DNA of 64,000 nt from CAINVV01 sp963663005 (GTDB lineage: Bacteria; Bacteroidota; Bacteroidia; Bacteroidales; Prolixibacteraceae). Below the pieces are notes generated by a model. That model was not told the DNA's origin. It made no database searches and worked only from the letters and a program-made list of their open reading frames with translations. This document shows positions 1 to 12,686 of the stretch, piece by piece. The stretch is from positions 219,270-283,269 of the forward strand of contig CAXXHH010000013.1 in assembly GCA_963663005.2 (NCBI GenBank), in the 5' to 3' direction. Within the stretch, counting starts at the first letter, position 1; each line of letters begins with the position of its first letter. A program made the translations under genes and the position numbers.

Positions 1-1697
1 AGTGCGGCAACTTTTACGGCTGCGCCGGATGCCATTCCAACCGTCTCAGGAATATCTTTAGGAGCCTGACAAGCGCCAGCAAGAAATATTCCGGCTGTAT
101 TGGTTTCAACTGGTTTAAGTTTTGGATGTGCTTCGGCAAAGAAATGGTATGGATCGTATGAAACATGCAACTTCTGCGCCAGCTGCTCTGAACCGCAATT
201 GGCAACTCCGGCGGTAGCCAGAACGACCATATCGGCCTCGATCTCAACCTGTTGTCCACCCAGGAGAGTATCTACTCCTTTGACAATCAGCTTACCATCT
301 TTTTCATAAACTCTGGCAACGCGACCACGAACATAATTTACAGTATCCTCTTCAATGGCTCTGCGAACAAATTCTTCGTAATTTTTTCCGCCTGCGCGGA
401 TATCCATATAGAAAACAGTGGATTCGCCACCATGAACCTTATGCTGATACAACATCGCATGCTTTGCAGTATACATACAGCAAATCTTCGAGCAATACGG
501 AATTCCCTTGGCAGGATCCCTCGAGCCCGCACAGGCGATGAAAACGATCTTTTTAGGAACAGCTCCATCCGACGGACGTCGAATCTCTCCAAAAGTAGGT
601 CCGGAAGCCGAAGCCAGACGCTCAAACTGCAATCCTGTTAGTACATCTTTGTACTTTCCATATCCATATTCAGGGAAGAAATCTGTCCCTTTTACATCAA
701 ATCCAGTGGCAAGAACAACGGCGCCAACTTCTTCCGTGATGATCTCATCTTCTTTATCCCATTCAATGGAGCCAACCTGACACGTCTTTTCACAAATCTT
801 ACAAGCACCTCTTTTGTAATAATTGCAATTTGCCCTGTCAATTACCGGCTTATTTGGAACGGCCTGAGGAAAAGGAACATAGATGGCCGTCCGGGTACCT
901 AAACCAGCGTTAAATTCACTTGGAATTTTTTTAACCGGGCATTTCTGGATACATGCTCCGCAACCGGTGCAAGTTGAATAATTTACACTCTTGGCTTTCA
1001 AACGGATCTTTGCCTTGAAATTTCCGATAAAACCCTCCAAGCTTTCCAACTCGGCGTATGTATACAATTTTATGTTGGGATGCTGAGCAATCTCCACCAT
1101 TCTGGGGGTAAGAATGCACTGCGAACAATCGAGCGTTGGAAAAGTTTCCGACAACTGCGACATGTGCCCGCCAATGGAAGGATCCTTTTCGACCAAAATT
1201 ACTTTGTGTCCGGTATTGGCTATATCCAGGCTCGCCTGAATACCGGCGATTCCGCCTCCAATAACCAAAGCTCTTTTGGTTACTGGAACCTTTATCGACT
1301 CCAATGCCTTATTTTTCTTAACCTTCTCAACCAACATCTTAACGAGGTCCACAGCCTTATTGGTGGTCTCTTCACTCTTTTCATGCACCCATGAGCAATG
1401 CTCGCGAAGGTTAGCCATCTCGCACAGATACGGATTTAAGCCCGCTTCCGCGCACGCCTTTCTGAATGTCGGTTCGTGCATCCTCGGAGAACAGGCGCCT
1501 ACCACAACCCCATCCAGATCATACTTTTTGACCGCCTCCTTGATAAAGGTCTGGCCAGGGTCTGAACACATATATTTGTAGTCGATGGCGTGGGCAACTC
1601 CTTCCATTCCGCCAATCTCCCGTGCAACCCGTTCAACATCGACCGTGGCACTGATATTTTCACCGCAGTGGCAAATAAATACTCCAATCTTTGACAT
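1..1697 (-). CDS. hdrA: HdrA-like heterodisulfide reductase subunit A (partial, 3' end outside window)
   Basis: Flavin and iron-sulfur subunit of a soluble heterodisulfide-reductase-like complex; in this family the FAD can split electron pairs between ferredoxin and disulfide or quinone-linked acceptors. At least 565 residues are present, starting at ATG 1697, with the C-terminus off the left edge. Visible are an N-terminal HCGEN segment (residues 10-14), a Cys/His-rich N-terminal domain (Cys69, Cys92, Cys101), a GGGIAG dinucleotide-binding loop (147-152), a CSQC pair (191-194), then ferredoxin-type clusters beginning CTGCGAC and ending CEKTC. The start lies 4 bases after the hdrB stop, so hdrC-hdrB-hdrA is one operon. 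Family assignment is secure. The electron donor and acceptor are unknown because the downstream genes are not visible. Confidence 0.93.
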   Translation of the reverse strand, partial: MSKIGVFICHCGENISATVDVERVAREIGGMEGVAHAIDYKYMCSDPGQTFIKEAVKKYDLDGVVVGACSPRMHEPTFRKACAEAGLNPYLCEMANLREHCSWVHEKSEETTNKAVDLVKMLVEKVKKNKALESIKVPVTKRALVIGGGIAGIQASLDIANTGHKVILVEKDPSIGGHMSQLSETFPTLDCSQCILTPRMVEIAQHPNIKLYTYAELESLEGFIGNFKAKIRLKAKSVNYSTCTGCGACIQKCPVKKIPSEFNAGLGTRTAIYVPFPQAVPNKPVIDRANCNYYKRGACKICEKTCQVGSIEWDKEDEIITEEVGAVVLATGFDVKGTDFFPEYGYGKYKDVLTGLQFERLASASGPTFGEIRRPSDGAVPKKIVFIACAGSRDPAKGIPYCSKICCMYTAKHAMLYQHKVHGGESTVFYMDIRAGGKNYEEFVRRAIEEDTVNYVRGRVARVYEKDGKLIVKGVDTLLGGQQVEIEADMVVLATAGVANCGSEQLAQKLHVSYDPYHFFAEAHPKLKPVETNTAGIFLAGACQAPKDIPETVGMASGAAVKVAA

Positions 1698-1701
1698 ATC
1701 T

Positions 1702-2541
1702 TTACAATTCTACGGTTACAAAATGACGTTTCAATCCCAATTCTTTGGCTCCTATTCCTAGGGCAAGGCCAATAGCTTGTGTGATATAAATAACCGGAAT
1801 ATCGCTGGGATTTTCGAGCGTTTTATTGATCGCACCACGGCGCATATCGAGGTTCGACTGGCACATCGGACAAGCAACAATAATAGCCTCAGCTCCCCGA
1901 TCCGCTGCATCTTTGAGAATATTGCCGGATAGCTTCGCAACCAAATCGGTTCGGGAAACAGAAAAACCGCCTCCACAGCACTCCGTTTTGAAAGCCCAAT
2001 CCATAGTGGTTCCGCCAATTATTTTGATAAGCGTATCCATACTTTGCGGGTCTTCAACCCGATCAAAATTGAGAATCTTATGAGGGCGAACCAGCAGGCA
2101 GCCATAATAACAGGCAACCTTATGTCCGAACGGATGAACAACTTTGGTCTTGATATTGTCAATTCCATAGCTTTCCAACATTTGAATAACATTGATAATT
2201 TTCAGACTCCCCTGGTACGGGAGCTTAAGAATCTCGGATACCCTGGAACGCTTCTGATCATCCTGCAACTCATGCTGGGTAACTTTTAAGCGATTATAAC
2301 AAGCTGCGCACGGAACCACCACTTCCGTCAGACCCTGTTCTTCGGCCAGCGCCATGATACGGGCAGGAAGCGATAAGGAAAGCTCTTCATTCATCGAATG
2401 TGCCGCAGTGGCGCCACAGCAGTTCCAGTCCTTAATTTCAACCAGTTCAATGTCCAATGCTTTGGCAATCGCAACAACCGACTCATTGTACTCTCTTGAA
2501 GAACCAGTAAGGGAACAACCCGGATAAAATCCTATCTTCAT
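1702..2541 (-). CDS. hdrB: HdrB-like heterodisulfide reductase subunit B
   Basis: Catalytic-type subunit of the Hdr complex, 279 residues, built of two CCG domains that bind the unusual 4Fe-4S clusters of this family. The first cysteine motif is Cys9, Cys41-Cys42, Cys78 and Cys81; the second is Cys148, Cys188-Cys189, Cys224 and Cys227. Both are complete, so the protein should carry its clusters. Its start codon overlaps the hdrC stop by 4 bases (ATGA), suggesting translational coupling, and hdrA follows directly. In methanogens this subunit reduces CoM-S-S-CoB; Bacteroidota lack those cofactors, so the substrate here is probably another disulfide or a partner protein (inference). Confidence 0.93.
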   Translation of the reverse strand: MKIGFYPGCSLTGSSREYNESVVAIAKALDIELVEIKDWNCCGATAAHSMNEELSLSLPARIMALAEEQGLTEVVVPCAACYNRLKVTQHELQDDQKRSRVSEILKLPYQGSLKIINVIQMLESYGIDNIKTKVVHPFGHKVACYYGCLLVRPHKILNFDRVEDPQSMDTLIKIIGGTTMDWAFKTECCGGGFSVSRTDLVAKLSGNILKDAADRGAEAIIVACPMCQSNLDMRRGAINKTLENPSDIPVIYITQAIGLALGIGAKELGLKRHFVTVEL

Positions 2542-3098
2542 TTATTTACGGTCTTAACGTTTTCAATTGTTTGAGCAAAAATTCGCTTCATACTCCTTCG
2601 ATCTTTTATCTTCTCAGGAAGTATGTGCAATTTCCCCTTCATATACATGGAAGGAGCGATTAACAAATCTTGTGTCAAGCGGAAAGTCCTGGATTTAAAT
2701 GCGGCTATCAGTCCGACTTCATAGAGTCGTCCCGTATATTTGATCGAATCAAGAAAGGATTTGTGAAAGGAAATTATCGGCTTTGAATCCGGATGAAGCT
2801 TATTTTCTTTTATAGCCTGTGTTCTGAGATAATCCATCATTTTGGGAATATCAATCTCCATCGGACAACGACCTACACAATTTTCACAGTTCAGACATAG
2901 CCAGATCGAGTTCGAATTGAGTATTTTGTCGTAATTTTCTTTCGTGCCTGTTTGGAGCATTCGCATCAGGTAGCTCGGAGGATAATTCATGTCAGATGCC
3001 AGAACACAGCCCGCTGTACACTTTCCACACTGATAACATCGCATAACCTCTACTCCGGTATGTGATTGCAAATCAGATGTTTTATGTTTATTTTCCAT
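2538..3098 (-). CDS. hdrC: HdrC-like 4Fe-4S subunit
   Basis: Small 4Fe-4S electron-transfer subunit of the Hdr module, 186 residues, first gene of the hdrCBA operon. Two ferredoxin-type motifs are intact: Cys21, Cys24, Cys27, Cys31 and Cys68, Cys71, Cys74, Cys78. The rest is a helical tail of about 100 residues with a basic C-terminus. It would pass electrons between HdrA and HdrB. The 222-base region upstream, up to the divergent dedA gene, must hold the operon promoter; a TAACTTTA box there differs by one base from the phylum's TAnnTTTG element. No transmembrane segment is evident, so the complex is probably cytoplasmic. Confidence 0.92.
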   Translation of the reverse strand: MENKHKTSDLQSHTGVEVMRCYQCGKCTAGCVLASDMNYPPSYLMRMLQTGTKENYDKILNSNSIWLCLNCENCVGRCPMEIDIPKMMDYLRTQAIKENKLHPDSKPIISFHKSFLDSIKYTGRLYEVGLIAAFKSRTFRLTQDLLIAPSMYMKGKLHILPEKIKDRRSMKRIFAQTIENVKTVNK

Positions 3099-3320
3099 GC
3101 TTTGTCATAAATAGTTACATTCATTCATATTTTCGCCTAAAGTTAGGAATTAAGATTCATGTTAATAAATAGTTAACCTTAAATTCTTTCTAAATTAAAT
3201 TCCGGATTCGACCAAAGTGAGGCATAATTTTAACAGAAAGTTTTATTTCTTTGTCATCGCGTACACGTCTGAATTGTAAATGCATATCTAAAAAAATAGA
3301 AATCTACCTAAATTGCTTAT

Positions 3321-3950
3321 ATGGAATCGATCGGATTTATTCAATGGTGCCTGGATAATTTAAACTACTGGACGATAACACTTCTAATGGCCATAGAGAG
3401 TTCTGTAATACCATTACCCTCCGAATTGGTCGTTCCACCGGCTGCTTATAAAGCGGCAGCGGGTGAATTGAATATCTACCTTGTCGTATTTTTTTCAACC
3501 TTAGGAGCCGTGATTGGTTCTGTAGTCAATTACTATCTTGCAGATTTCATTGGCCGTCCTATCGTCTATCGTTTTGCGAATAGCCGATTCGGCCACATGC
3601 TTATGATTAATGAAGCGGGTGTAAAGAAGACGGAGGCATTCTTCGACAAAAATGGCGCGATTTCTATATTTACGGGTCGGTTGCTACCTGGAGTAAGACA
3701 TCTGATCTCAATTCCTGCTGGACTCTCAAAAATGAATCTGCCTAAATTTTTGTTATATACCACGCTGGGAGCCGGACTATGGAATATAATTTTGGCTTCG
3801 ATTGGCTATTACCTGGAATCATTTGTACCACGTGACATGCTGATGACGAAAGTGAAGGAATACAGCTCACAGTTGTCCTATCTGTTTATTATTTTCGGCT
3901 GTCTGGTTTTTGGGTATATTTTGTACAAGGCTCTAAACAAGCGTAAATAG
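3321..3950 (+). CDS. DedA family membrane protein (SNARE-associated/VTT domain)
   Basis: Polytopic inner-membrane protein of 209 residues in the DedA/VTT family, whose members are linked to undecaprenyl-phosphate or phospholipid flipping and membrane homeostasis. Visible are an N-terminal hydrophobic helix with the acidic start of the VTT domain (ESSVIPLPSE near residue 25), a long central hydrophobic hairpin, the family signature FTGRLLPGVRHLISIPAG (about residues 112-129) and a final transmembrane helix followed by KALNKRK. Length is typical. It diverges from hdrC and is followed by a strong hairpin terminator, so it is probably transcribed alone. The exact transported lipid cannot be told from sequence. 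Confidence 0.92.
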   Translation: MESIGFIQWCLDNLNYWTITLLMAIESSVIPLPSELVVPPAAYKAAAGELNIYLVVFFSTLGAVIGSVVNYYLADFIGRPIVYRFANSRFGHMLMINEAGVKKTEAFFDKNGAISIFTGRLLPGVRHLISIPAGLSKMNLPKFLLYTTLGAGLWNIILASIGYYLESFVPRDMLMTKVKEYSSQLSYLFIIFGCLVFGYILYKALNKRK

Positions 3951-3973
3951 GAACTATTTGCCCCGTTATAAAT

Positions 3974-4013
3974 AAAAAACAGCGAAGTACTCGTTGGTAA
4001 TTCGCTGTTTTTT
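3974..4013. terminator. Bidirectional terminator between dedA and tRNA-Ser
   Basis: A 13-bp perfect stem (3974-3986 with 4001-4013, core ACAGCGAA/TTCGCTGT) has A-tracts on the left and T-tracts on the right. It can end dedA on the plus strand and tRNA-Ser on the minus strand. Confidence 0.85.
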
Positions 4014-4016
4014 CAG

Positions 4017-4104
4017 CGGAGAGAGCGGGATTCGAACCCGCGGAGCCCTTTAGAGGCTCACACGCTTTCCAGGCGTGCCAATTCAACCACTCTTGCATCT
4101 CTCC
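4017..4104 (-). tRNA. tRNA-Ser (anticodon GGA)
   Basis: The reverse strand folds as an 88-nt class II tRNA: 5' GGAGAGA acceptor strand, anticodon stem CACGC/GCGTG around loop CTGGAAA giving anticodon GGA, a long variable arm (GAGCCTCTAAAGGGCTC), and T-loop TTCGAAT. No 3' CCA is encoded, as usual in this phylum. It reads UCC and UCU serine codons. Confidence 0.96.
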
Positions 4105-4313
4105 TTTCTACTGTTTTTAAAGGAATGACAAAAGTATAAGAATTTTTGATTCAAAAAAACCTACTGCTATTCCAATTGTAATTTAATGCAACAAACTTCA
4201 TCGGGTGATGATTTGGGTCTGCGGCTATCAGCTCTGCGGTATTCTCTTAGAACTCTGTTGTCTAACGTTCTTATTTTTTGAAATAACCACTTTTTGAACG
4301 AACAAAAGGCAGT

Positions 4314-5222
4314 TTAAACAAATAATCTTTTCATATCACTCAAATATCCTTCAATTTTCAGTCGATCGCTACCCTCTAATTTGGAAAGCGGAAGAGCCAT
4401 CTCATCGCTGCATATACCCATAATTGAAAGAGCAGCTTTAAAGGATATTGTAATACGTGCCGCACTCGGCGAAACCTGATACATTGTATTGCACAGCCAA
4501 ACGATCTGACTTTTAAGCCGGGCAATTGTATCGAGATCCCGACTAAGAGATGCATTATACAGATCAACAAAAAGTTTTGGGAAAACATTTGCTCCACCTG
4601 CAACCGATCCATGGGCACCGCCGATTACTGCATCCGATGTATAGAGTTCTGTTCCAACAAATACGGCAAAATCCGGAAACTCCCTGAAAGCATCGATCAA
4701 CATATACATATTAGCCATGTCGCCTGAACTATCCTTTATTCCAATACACCCTAATTCCATTGCCCGATGAATTGTGGGAATAGAGAGGTTTATTTTCGTA
4801 TGCATAGGCATATTATATAGGACAAAGGGTAGTGGAGTAGCGGCAGCCAGTTTCTCCACATAATTAATCATCTCAGACTCCGATGCCGGAAAATAGAAAG
4901 GCGGAGCAACAACAATACTGTCTGCCCCAACAGATTTGGAATATTCAGCAATTTCCATCGCTCCGGCGAACGCCGAATCAGTAACACCCACAAGAACCGG
5001 GACTCTACCGTCGACAATTTCACAGGATAATTTTAAAAACTCTTTCTTTAGCCTGTAGCCAAGACTTGGACCTTCTCCGTTCGTTCCGAGCAAGAATAGG
5101 CCATGCACGCCACCCCCAATTATGTGTTCAATTAGATTCTCAACACCTTTCCTGTCAAGTTCATCATTGCTTTTCAATGGAGTGACCATCGGTGGGATAA
5201 TCCCCTTGAGTGGATTCAACAT
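4314..5222 (-). CDS. Dihydrodipicolinate synthase / N-acetylneuraminate lyase family aldolase
   Basis: Class I (Schiff-base) aldolase of the DapA/NanA superfamily, 302 residues, a single TIM barrel. The Schiff-base lysine is Lys163 in GIKDSSGD, the catalytic tyrosine is Tyr136 in LYNMP, and the carboxylate-binding loop reads GTNGE (46-50). True DapA enzymes usually carry GTTGE, so this is more likely a sugar-acid aldolase or a related lyase than the lysine-pathway enzyme (inference). An AraC-type regulator is divergently encoded 139 bases away, fitting inducible carbohydrate catabolism. A TACTTTTG box at 5244-5251 on the minus strand is a possible -7 promoter element. Substrate is unknown. 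Confidence 0.85.
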   Translation of the reverse strand: MLNPLKGIIPPMVTPLKSNDELDRKGVENLIEHIIGGGVHGLFLLGTNGEGPSLGYRLKKEFLKLSCEIVDGRVPVLVGVTDSAFAGAMEIAEYSKSVGADSIVVAPPFYFPASESEMINYVEKLAAATPLPFVLYNMPMHTKINLSIPTIHRAMELGCIGIKDSSGDMANMYMLIDAFREFPDFAVFVGTELYTSDAVIGGAHGSVAGGANVFPKLFVDLYNASLSRDLDTIARLKSQIVWLCNTMYQVSPSAARITISFKAALSIMGICSDEMALPLSKLEGSDRLKIEGYLSDMKRLFV

Positions 5223-5243
5223 AATTAAATAGTTAGTGAATTA

Positions 5244-5251
5244 CAAAAGTA
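5244..5251 (-). promoter_or_regulatory. Candidate -7 promoter element of the aldolase gene
   Basis: TACTTTTG on the minus strand matches the Bacteroidota -7 consensus TAnnTTTG and lies 22 bases before the aldolase start. No clear -33 TTTG is seen at the expected spacing. Confidence 0.4.
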
Positions 5252-5330
5252 GGGGATGTTTTTATACATTTTGAATATTATTTTATCCAATTCATATTGT
5301 TTATTAACCCTAATATTTAATATTGTTCTC

Positions 5331-5338
5331 TATATTTG
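5331..5338 (+). promoter_or_regulatory. Candidate -7 promoter element of the AraC-type regulator
   Basis: TATATTTG matches TAnnTTTG exactly. It lies 23 bases before ATG 5362, placing the likely transcript start near 5345. This favours the 5362 start codon over the upstream in-frame ATG at 5323, which precedes the box. Confidence 0.5.
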
Positions 5339-5361
5339 TATCGCTGGTTAATTTATATAGT

Positions 5362-6213
5362 ATGGAATTTGTTTTTGCAAAGATTAATGTCCCGCATGAA
5401 CACTCGTTTATTACGCGGAGGTTGGTTTTGTCTGAAAATAATCCCAAAATACATTCGCATAAAAATTACGAACTGAATCTGATTATTTCGGGTTCCGGGC
5501 GGCGCATTGTAGGAAACAATATTTCCGGTTTTGAAGCAGGAGATCTTGTGTTACTTGGTCCGGATCTTCCGCACTGCTGGGAGGTATTGGATCGGCAGAA
5601 TGATGCTCCGCCATCCTGCATTGTAATTCACTTTGATGAAAACATTGTCGGTTCGGATTTCTTTAATTTACCAGAACTTGAGACTGTCAAGGAATTGCTG
5701 AACCGCGGTAATAGCGGCCTCTTCTTCAAAGGAGAAAAGACTGCCTATGTGATTGAGTGTATGGAGCGACTCGTCGATTTAAAAGGACTAGAAAGCTACA
5801 TTGAGTTGTTACATATCTTTAAGGGGTTAATCCAGATTGACGATAAAGAAAGTTTATCACTTACACCAGAATACCCCACCAGCTATTTTAAAGATCTTGA
5901 TCACATTAAAGATGTTTACGAATATGTATTTCATAATATTCAGGATGGAATCAGTCTTAAGGCTGCTTCCGATCTGCTTAATATGGCACCAGGTTCCTTC
6001 TGTAGATATTTCAAGAAGAGAACAGGTAAGACCTTTATTCAATATGTCAAGGAGATCAGAATAAGTATTGCCTCAAAAAAGCTGGCTGAATCTGACAAGC
6101 CTATTGCTCAGATATGTTATGAAAGCGGTTATAATAATTTGGCTAATTTCAATTTGTATTTTAAAAGTATAATGGAAATGACTCCTTCGGAGTACCGCAA
6201 AAATTTCCGTTGA
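5362..6213 (+). CDS. AraC family transcriptional regulator with cupin-type sensor domain
   Basis: DNA-binding regulator of 283 residues. The N-terminal half looks like an AraC-type cupin sensor (KIHSHKNYELNLIISG, then GDLVLLGPDLPHCWE), and the C-terminal 100 residues are a double helix-turn-helix ending in the typical IAQICYESGYNNLANFNLYF...TPSEYR pattern. I chose ATG 5362 because an in-frame ATG at 5323 lies before the putative -7 box at 5331-5338. It diverges from the DapA/NAL-like aldolase and probably controls it in response to a sugar or sugar acid (inference). No sugar transporter or SusC/D pair is adjacent, so the ligand cannot be inferred. Confidence 0.9.
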   Translation: MEFVFAKINVPHEHSFITRRLVLSENNPKIHSHKNYELNLIISGSGRRIVGNNISGFEAGDLVLLGPDLPHCWEVLDRQNDAPPSCIVIHFDENIVGSDFFNLPELETVKELLNRGNSGLFFKGEKTAYVIECMERLVDLKGLESYIELLHIFKGLIQIDDKESLSLTPEYPTSYFKDLDHIKDVYEYVFHNIQDGISLKAASDLLNMAPGSFCRYFKKRTGKTFIQYVKEIRISIASKKLAESDKPIAQICYESGYNNLANFNLYFKSIMEMTPSEYRKNFR

Positions 6214-6229
6214 AGCAATCTCGTCGCTC

Positions 6230-6315
6230 AAGACTTCTTTCTCCCGTTCTCCGTTCTCCCTGCTCCCTGCTCTCTGCCCCATGCTTTTTGCCCCATTCTC
6301 TGTGCTTTTTGCCAA
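6230..6315. repeat. Low-complexity pyrimidine-rich imperfect repeat tract
   Basis: Plus-strand CT-rich sequence between the araC stop and the rRNA terminator contains degenerate short repeats: GTTCTCC twice, CCTGCTC twice and TGCTTTTTGCC twice. No coding signal is seen. Confidence 0.6.
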
Positions 6316-6320
6316 AAGAT

Positions 6321-6352
6321 AAGCCCCGGCTCAAATTCATGAACCGGGGCTT
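6321..6352 (-). terminator. Terminator of the rRNA operon
   Basis: A 9-bp GC-rich stem AAGCCCCGG/CCGGGGCTT (6321-6329 with 6344-6352) lies 5 bases beyond the 5S 3' end and is followed on the minus strand by ATCTTTT. This is the expected position for the rrn terminator. Confidence 0.85.
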
Positions 6353-6357
6353 GGTGT

Positions 6358-6467
<110 letters not shown>

Positions 6468-6628
6468 AATGACGTTAACGATCGCTTTGCTTGTACATTT
6501 CGCTCGTTGTCCAGACGCACACCGTGCGTCTCTACGATCATGTTCGCGCAAATAAATCTCAATATTTTAACATGTGGAAGAAACTACTCCTTTAAAAAAA
6601 ACTCTGGTCAAAATCATTCTCGCCCAGT

Positions 6629-9507
<2,879 letters not shown>

Positions 9508-9613
9508 TACTGTTTTAAGCTTCTTGAAGCTTCCCTTTCAGTATCGCTACCTCAAGTACACTCCCGAATAACTCTCCCAGCGTCTCTTTCTCTCTTTCGT
9601 TTCTTCCATCATG

Positions 9614-9625
9614 TCAATGAACTTT
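9614..9625 (-). promoter_or_regulatory. boxA-like site before 23S rRNA
   Basis: AAAGTTCATTGA on the minus strand, about 107 bases upstream of the 23S 5' end, is identical to a site in the 16S leader (11639-11650). The duplicated position ahead of both large rRNAs fits a Nus-factor antitermination boxA (inference). Confidence 0.55.
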
Positions 9626-9649
9626 ACCCTCGCTATACTTCGGGTACGT

Positions 9650-9700
9650 AGATCCGCAGGGAATCGAACCCCTTTCTTTCTTACTTGCCACCAGGCCGGT
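9650..9700 (-). pseudogene. Degenerate tRNA remnant in the 16S-23S spacer
   Basis: The minus strand shows a T-arm and acceptor-like 3' end: GGGG, loop TTCGATT, CCCTGCGG, then ATCTACG. Upstream there is no TAGCTCAG D-arm, no anticodon arm and no good acceptor partner. Many Bacteroidota operons have tRNA-Ile and tRNA-Ala here; only tRNA-Ile is intact. A decayed second tRNA, possibly tRNA-Ala, is the simplest reading, but identity is uncertain. Confidence 0.45.
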
Positions 9701-9780
9701 CTTTTGTCTGTCTTTTTGCTTACTAAAATCAACCTCTAACGCGCTCTTTCCTGCGTAAGGCCAACTTCATCCCGTCTTCG

Positions 9781-9854
9781 TAGTCCCGCCCAGAGTTGAA
9801 CTGGGGACCTCTACATTATCAGTGTAGCGCTCTAACCAACTGAGCTACGAGACT
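9781..9854 (-). tRNA. tRNA-Ile (anticodon GAT)
   Basis: A 74-nt cloverleaf on the minus strand has acceptor strands AGTCTCG and CGGGACT, D-arm TAGCTCAGTTGGTTAGAGC, anticodon loop CTGATAA giving GAT, and T-loop TTCAACT. It sits in the 16S-23S spacer, 92 bases after the 16S 3' end. CCA is not encoded. Confidence 0.97.
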
Positions 9855-9945
9855 GTAATTGCTTTGTTTTTTAAAAAAAAGGCAGAAGAGAGTTCATCCA
9901 GTATGCTTCCGTTTTATACAACGTACTTTTCAAGCCCCTGGCCTC

Positions 9946-11469
<1,524 letters not shown>

Positions 11470-11638
11470 AGAAAATTTTAAATATAATCCAGAACCTCAG
11501 GCTTTACTTCTTTTCCCTCGTATGAACATCTCCCCTTCAACTCAAAAACCAATCAGGTTACCCTGCTCAGCCCCTTCATCTCAGAAAAAATGTACCGGGA
11601 TACTAGTTTCTCTCTCTTCTAACCTTTCTTAATATTTT

Positions 11639-11650
11639 TCAATGAACTTT
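11639..11650 (-). promoter_or_regulatory. boxA-like site in the 16S leader
   Basis: AAAGTTCATTGA lies about 170 bases upstream of the 16S 5' end and is repeated identically ahead of the 23S gene, as expected for rRNA antitermination signals. Confidence 0.55.
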
Positions 11651-11740
11651 TGCTCTTTCTTAGCTTTTACTTCTTTTCCCCTAAATCCAGCATTCCAAGC
11701 AACCTGTCTTTCCAGTCTCTCTTCCGCCGGTTTGGGAGTG

Positions 11741-11772
11741 CAAATGTAATCCCTTTTTTTATCCTATACAAA
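11741..11772 (-). promoter_or_regulatory. rRNA operon promoter (TTTG-N20-TACATTTG)
   Basis: On the minus strand TTTG (11772-11769) is separated by 20 bases from TACATTTG (11748-11741), matching the Bacteroidota sigma-ABfr consensus TTTG-N19-21-TAnnTTTG exactly. Transcription would begin near 11734, giving a leader of about 265 nt before the 16S. Confidence 0.8.
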
Positions 11773-11942
11773 CCTTCTGGTAAAAAATGTTTTGAGAAAA
11801 AAATTATTTGGACGCTATCCATTTGAAAATCTGAAACGTTAAACCCCGTAAAAAAAATAAAAAAAGAATTCAAACTCGCCATTTTGAATTCAGGATTAGC
11901 GCAATTGTATTATTTTTACCGACTCAACATAAAATAAAGGAT

Positions 11943-12680
11943 GTGTCTGACAGCGTAATTATAATTCCTACCTACAACGAGAAAGAGAACATTGAACGGA
12001 TGATCCGAACGGTCTTCAATCTTCAAAAACCATTTCACATTCTAGTGGTTGATGATAATTCCCCGGACGGCACAGCTGAAATTGTAAGAAGTCTGCAACA
12101 ACAATTTCCGGAACAACTTTTTATGCTTGAGCGCAAGGGAAAGCTTGGATTGGGAACAGCATATCTGGCTGGATTCAATTGGGCTTTGGACAATGAATAC
12201 CAGTACATCTTTGAAATGGATGCAGATTTCTCACATGACCCGAATGAACTGCCCAATTTATACAAGGCATGTGCGGAGAAGGGTGCAGATTTAGCTATCG
12301 GATCAAGATATATTTCTGGGATCAATGTCATTAATTGGCCCCTTAAACGTGTATTGATGTCTTACCTGGCCTCTAAATATGTCAGGATGGTTACCGGTAT
12401 GAATATCATGGATACAACAGCCGGCTTCAAATGTTACCGCAGAGGCGTACTTGAAAAAATCGATCTAAACCGAATAAAAATGAAGGGATACGGGTTTCAG
12501 ATAGAAATGAAATTCAAAACCTGGCGACTTGGATTTAAAATCATTGAAGTGCCAATTATTTTTACAGATCGCAAAGAGGGTGCTTCAAAAATGAGCGGTG
12601 GAATATTCGGGGAAGCTTTTAAGGGCGTTATCAAAATGAAAATTGCAAGCTATTTTTCGAACCCTGCGAAAAAAATGTAA
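11943..12680 (+). CDS. Polyprenol-monophosphomannose synthase-like GT2 glycosyltransferase
   Basis: GT-A fold family 2 glycosyltransferase of 245 residues resembling dolichol/polyprenol-phosphate mannose synthase (Dpm1). It would move mannose or another hexose from a nucleotide sugar to polyprenyl phosphate at the membrane. Motifs are IIIPTYNEKENI near the N-terminus, VVDDNSPDGT (35-44), the metal-binding DAD at 93-95, GSRYI and the C-terminal TDRKEGASKM. There are no C-terminal membrane helices, so it belongs to the soluble single-domain form. The start is GTG 11943; no in-frame ATG precedes it. The donor and final glycan are unknown. Confidence 0.9.
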   Translation: MSDSVIIIPTYNEKENIERMIRTVFNLQKPFHILVVDDNSPDGTAEIVRSLQQQFPEQLFMLERKGKLGLGTAYLAGFNWALDNEYQYIFEMDADFSHDPNELPNLYKACAEKGADLAIGSRYISGINVINWPLKRVLMSYLASKYVRMVTGMNIMDTTAGFKCYRRGVLEKIDLNRIKMKGYGFQIEMKFKTWRLGFKIIEVPIIFTDRKEGASKMSGGIFGEAFKGVIKMKIASYFSNPAKKM

Positions 12681-12686
12681 TTTTTT

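Larger units (their letters stand above)
11470..11942. other. 16S leader and upstream region without a gene
   Basis: This 473-base stretch holds the rRNA leader, with a boxA-like site at 11639-11650 and a consensus promoter at 11741-11772, all on the minus strand. To the right lies the AT-rich upstream region of the glycosyltransferase gene. I see no convincing protein gene in it. Confidence 0.75.

Noticed and set aside
338..780. Short open frames on both strands within hdrA
   Set aside because: They are other-frame shadows of the continuous hdrA reading frame, which encodes all conserved motifs.
5323..5361. Earlier ATG for the AraC-type regulator
   Set aside because: It precedes the putative -7 box at 5331-5338, and the added 13 residues look unlike the family's N-terminus.
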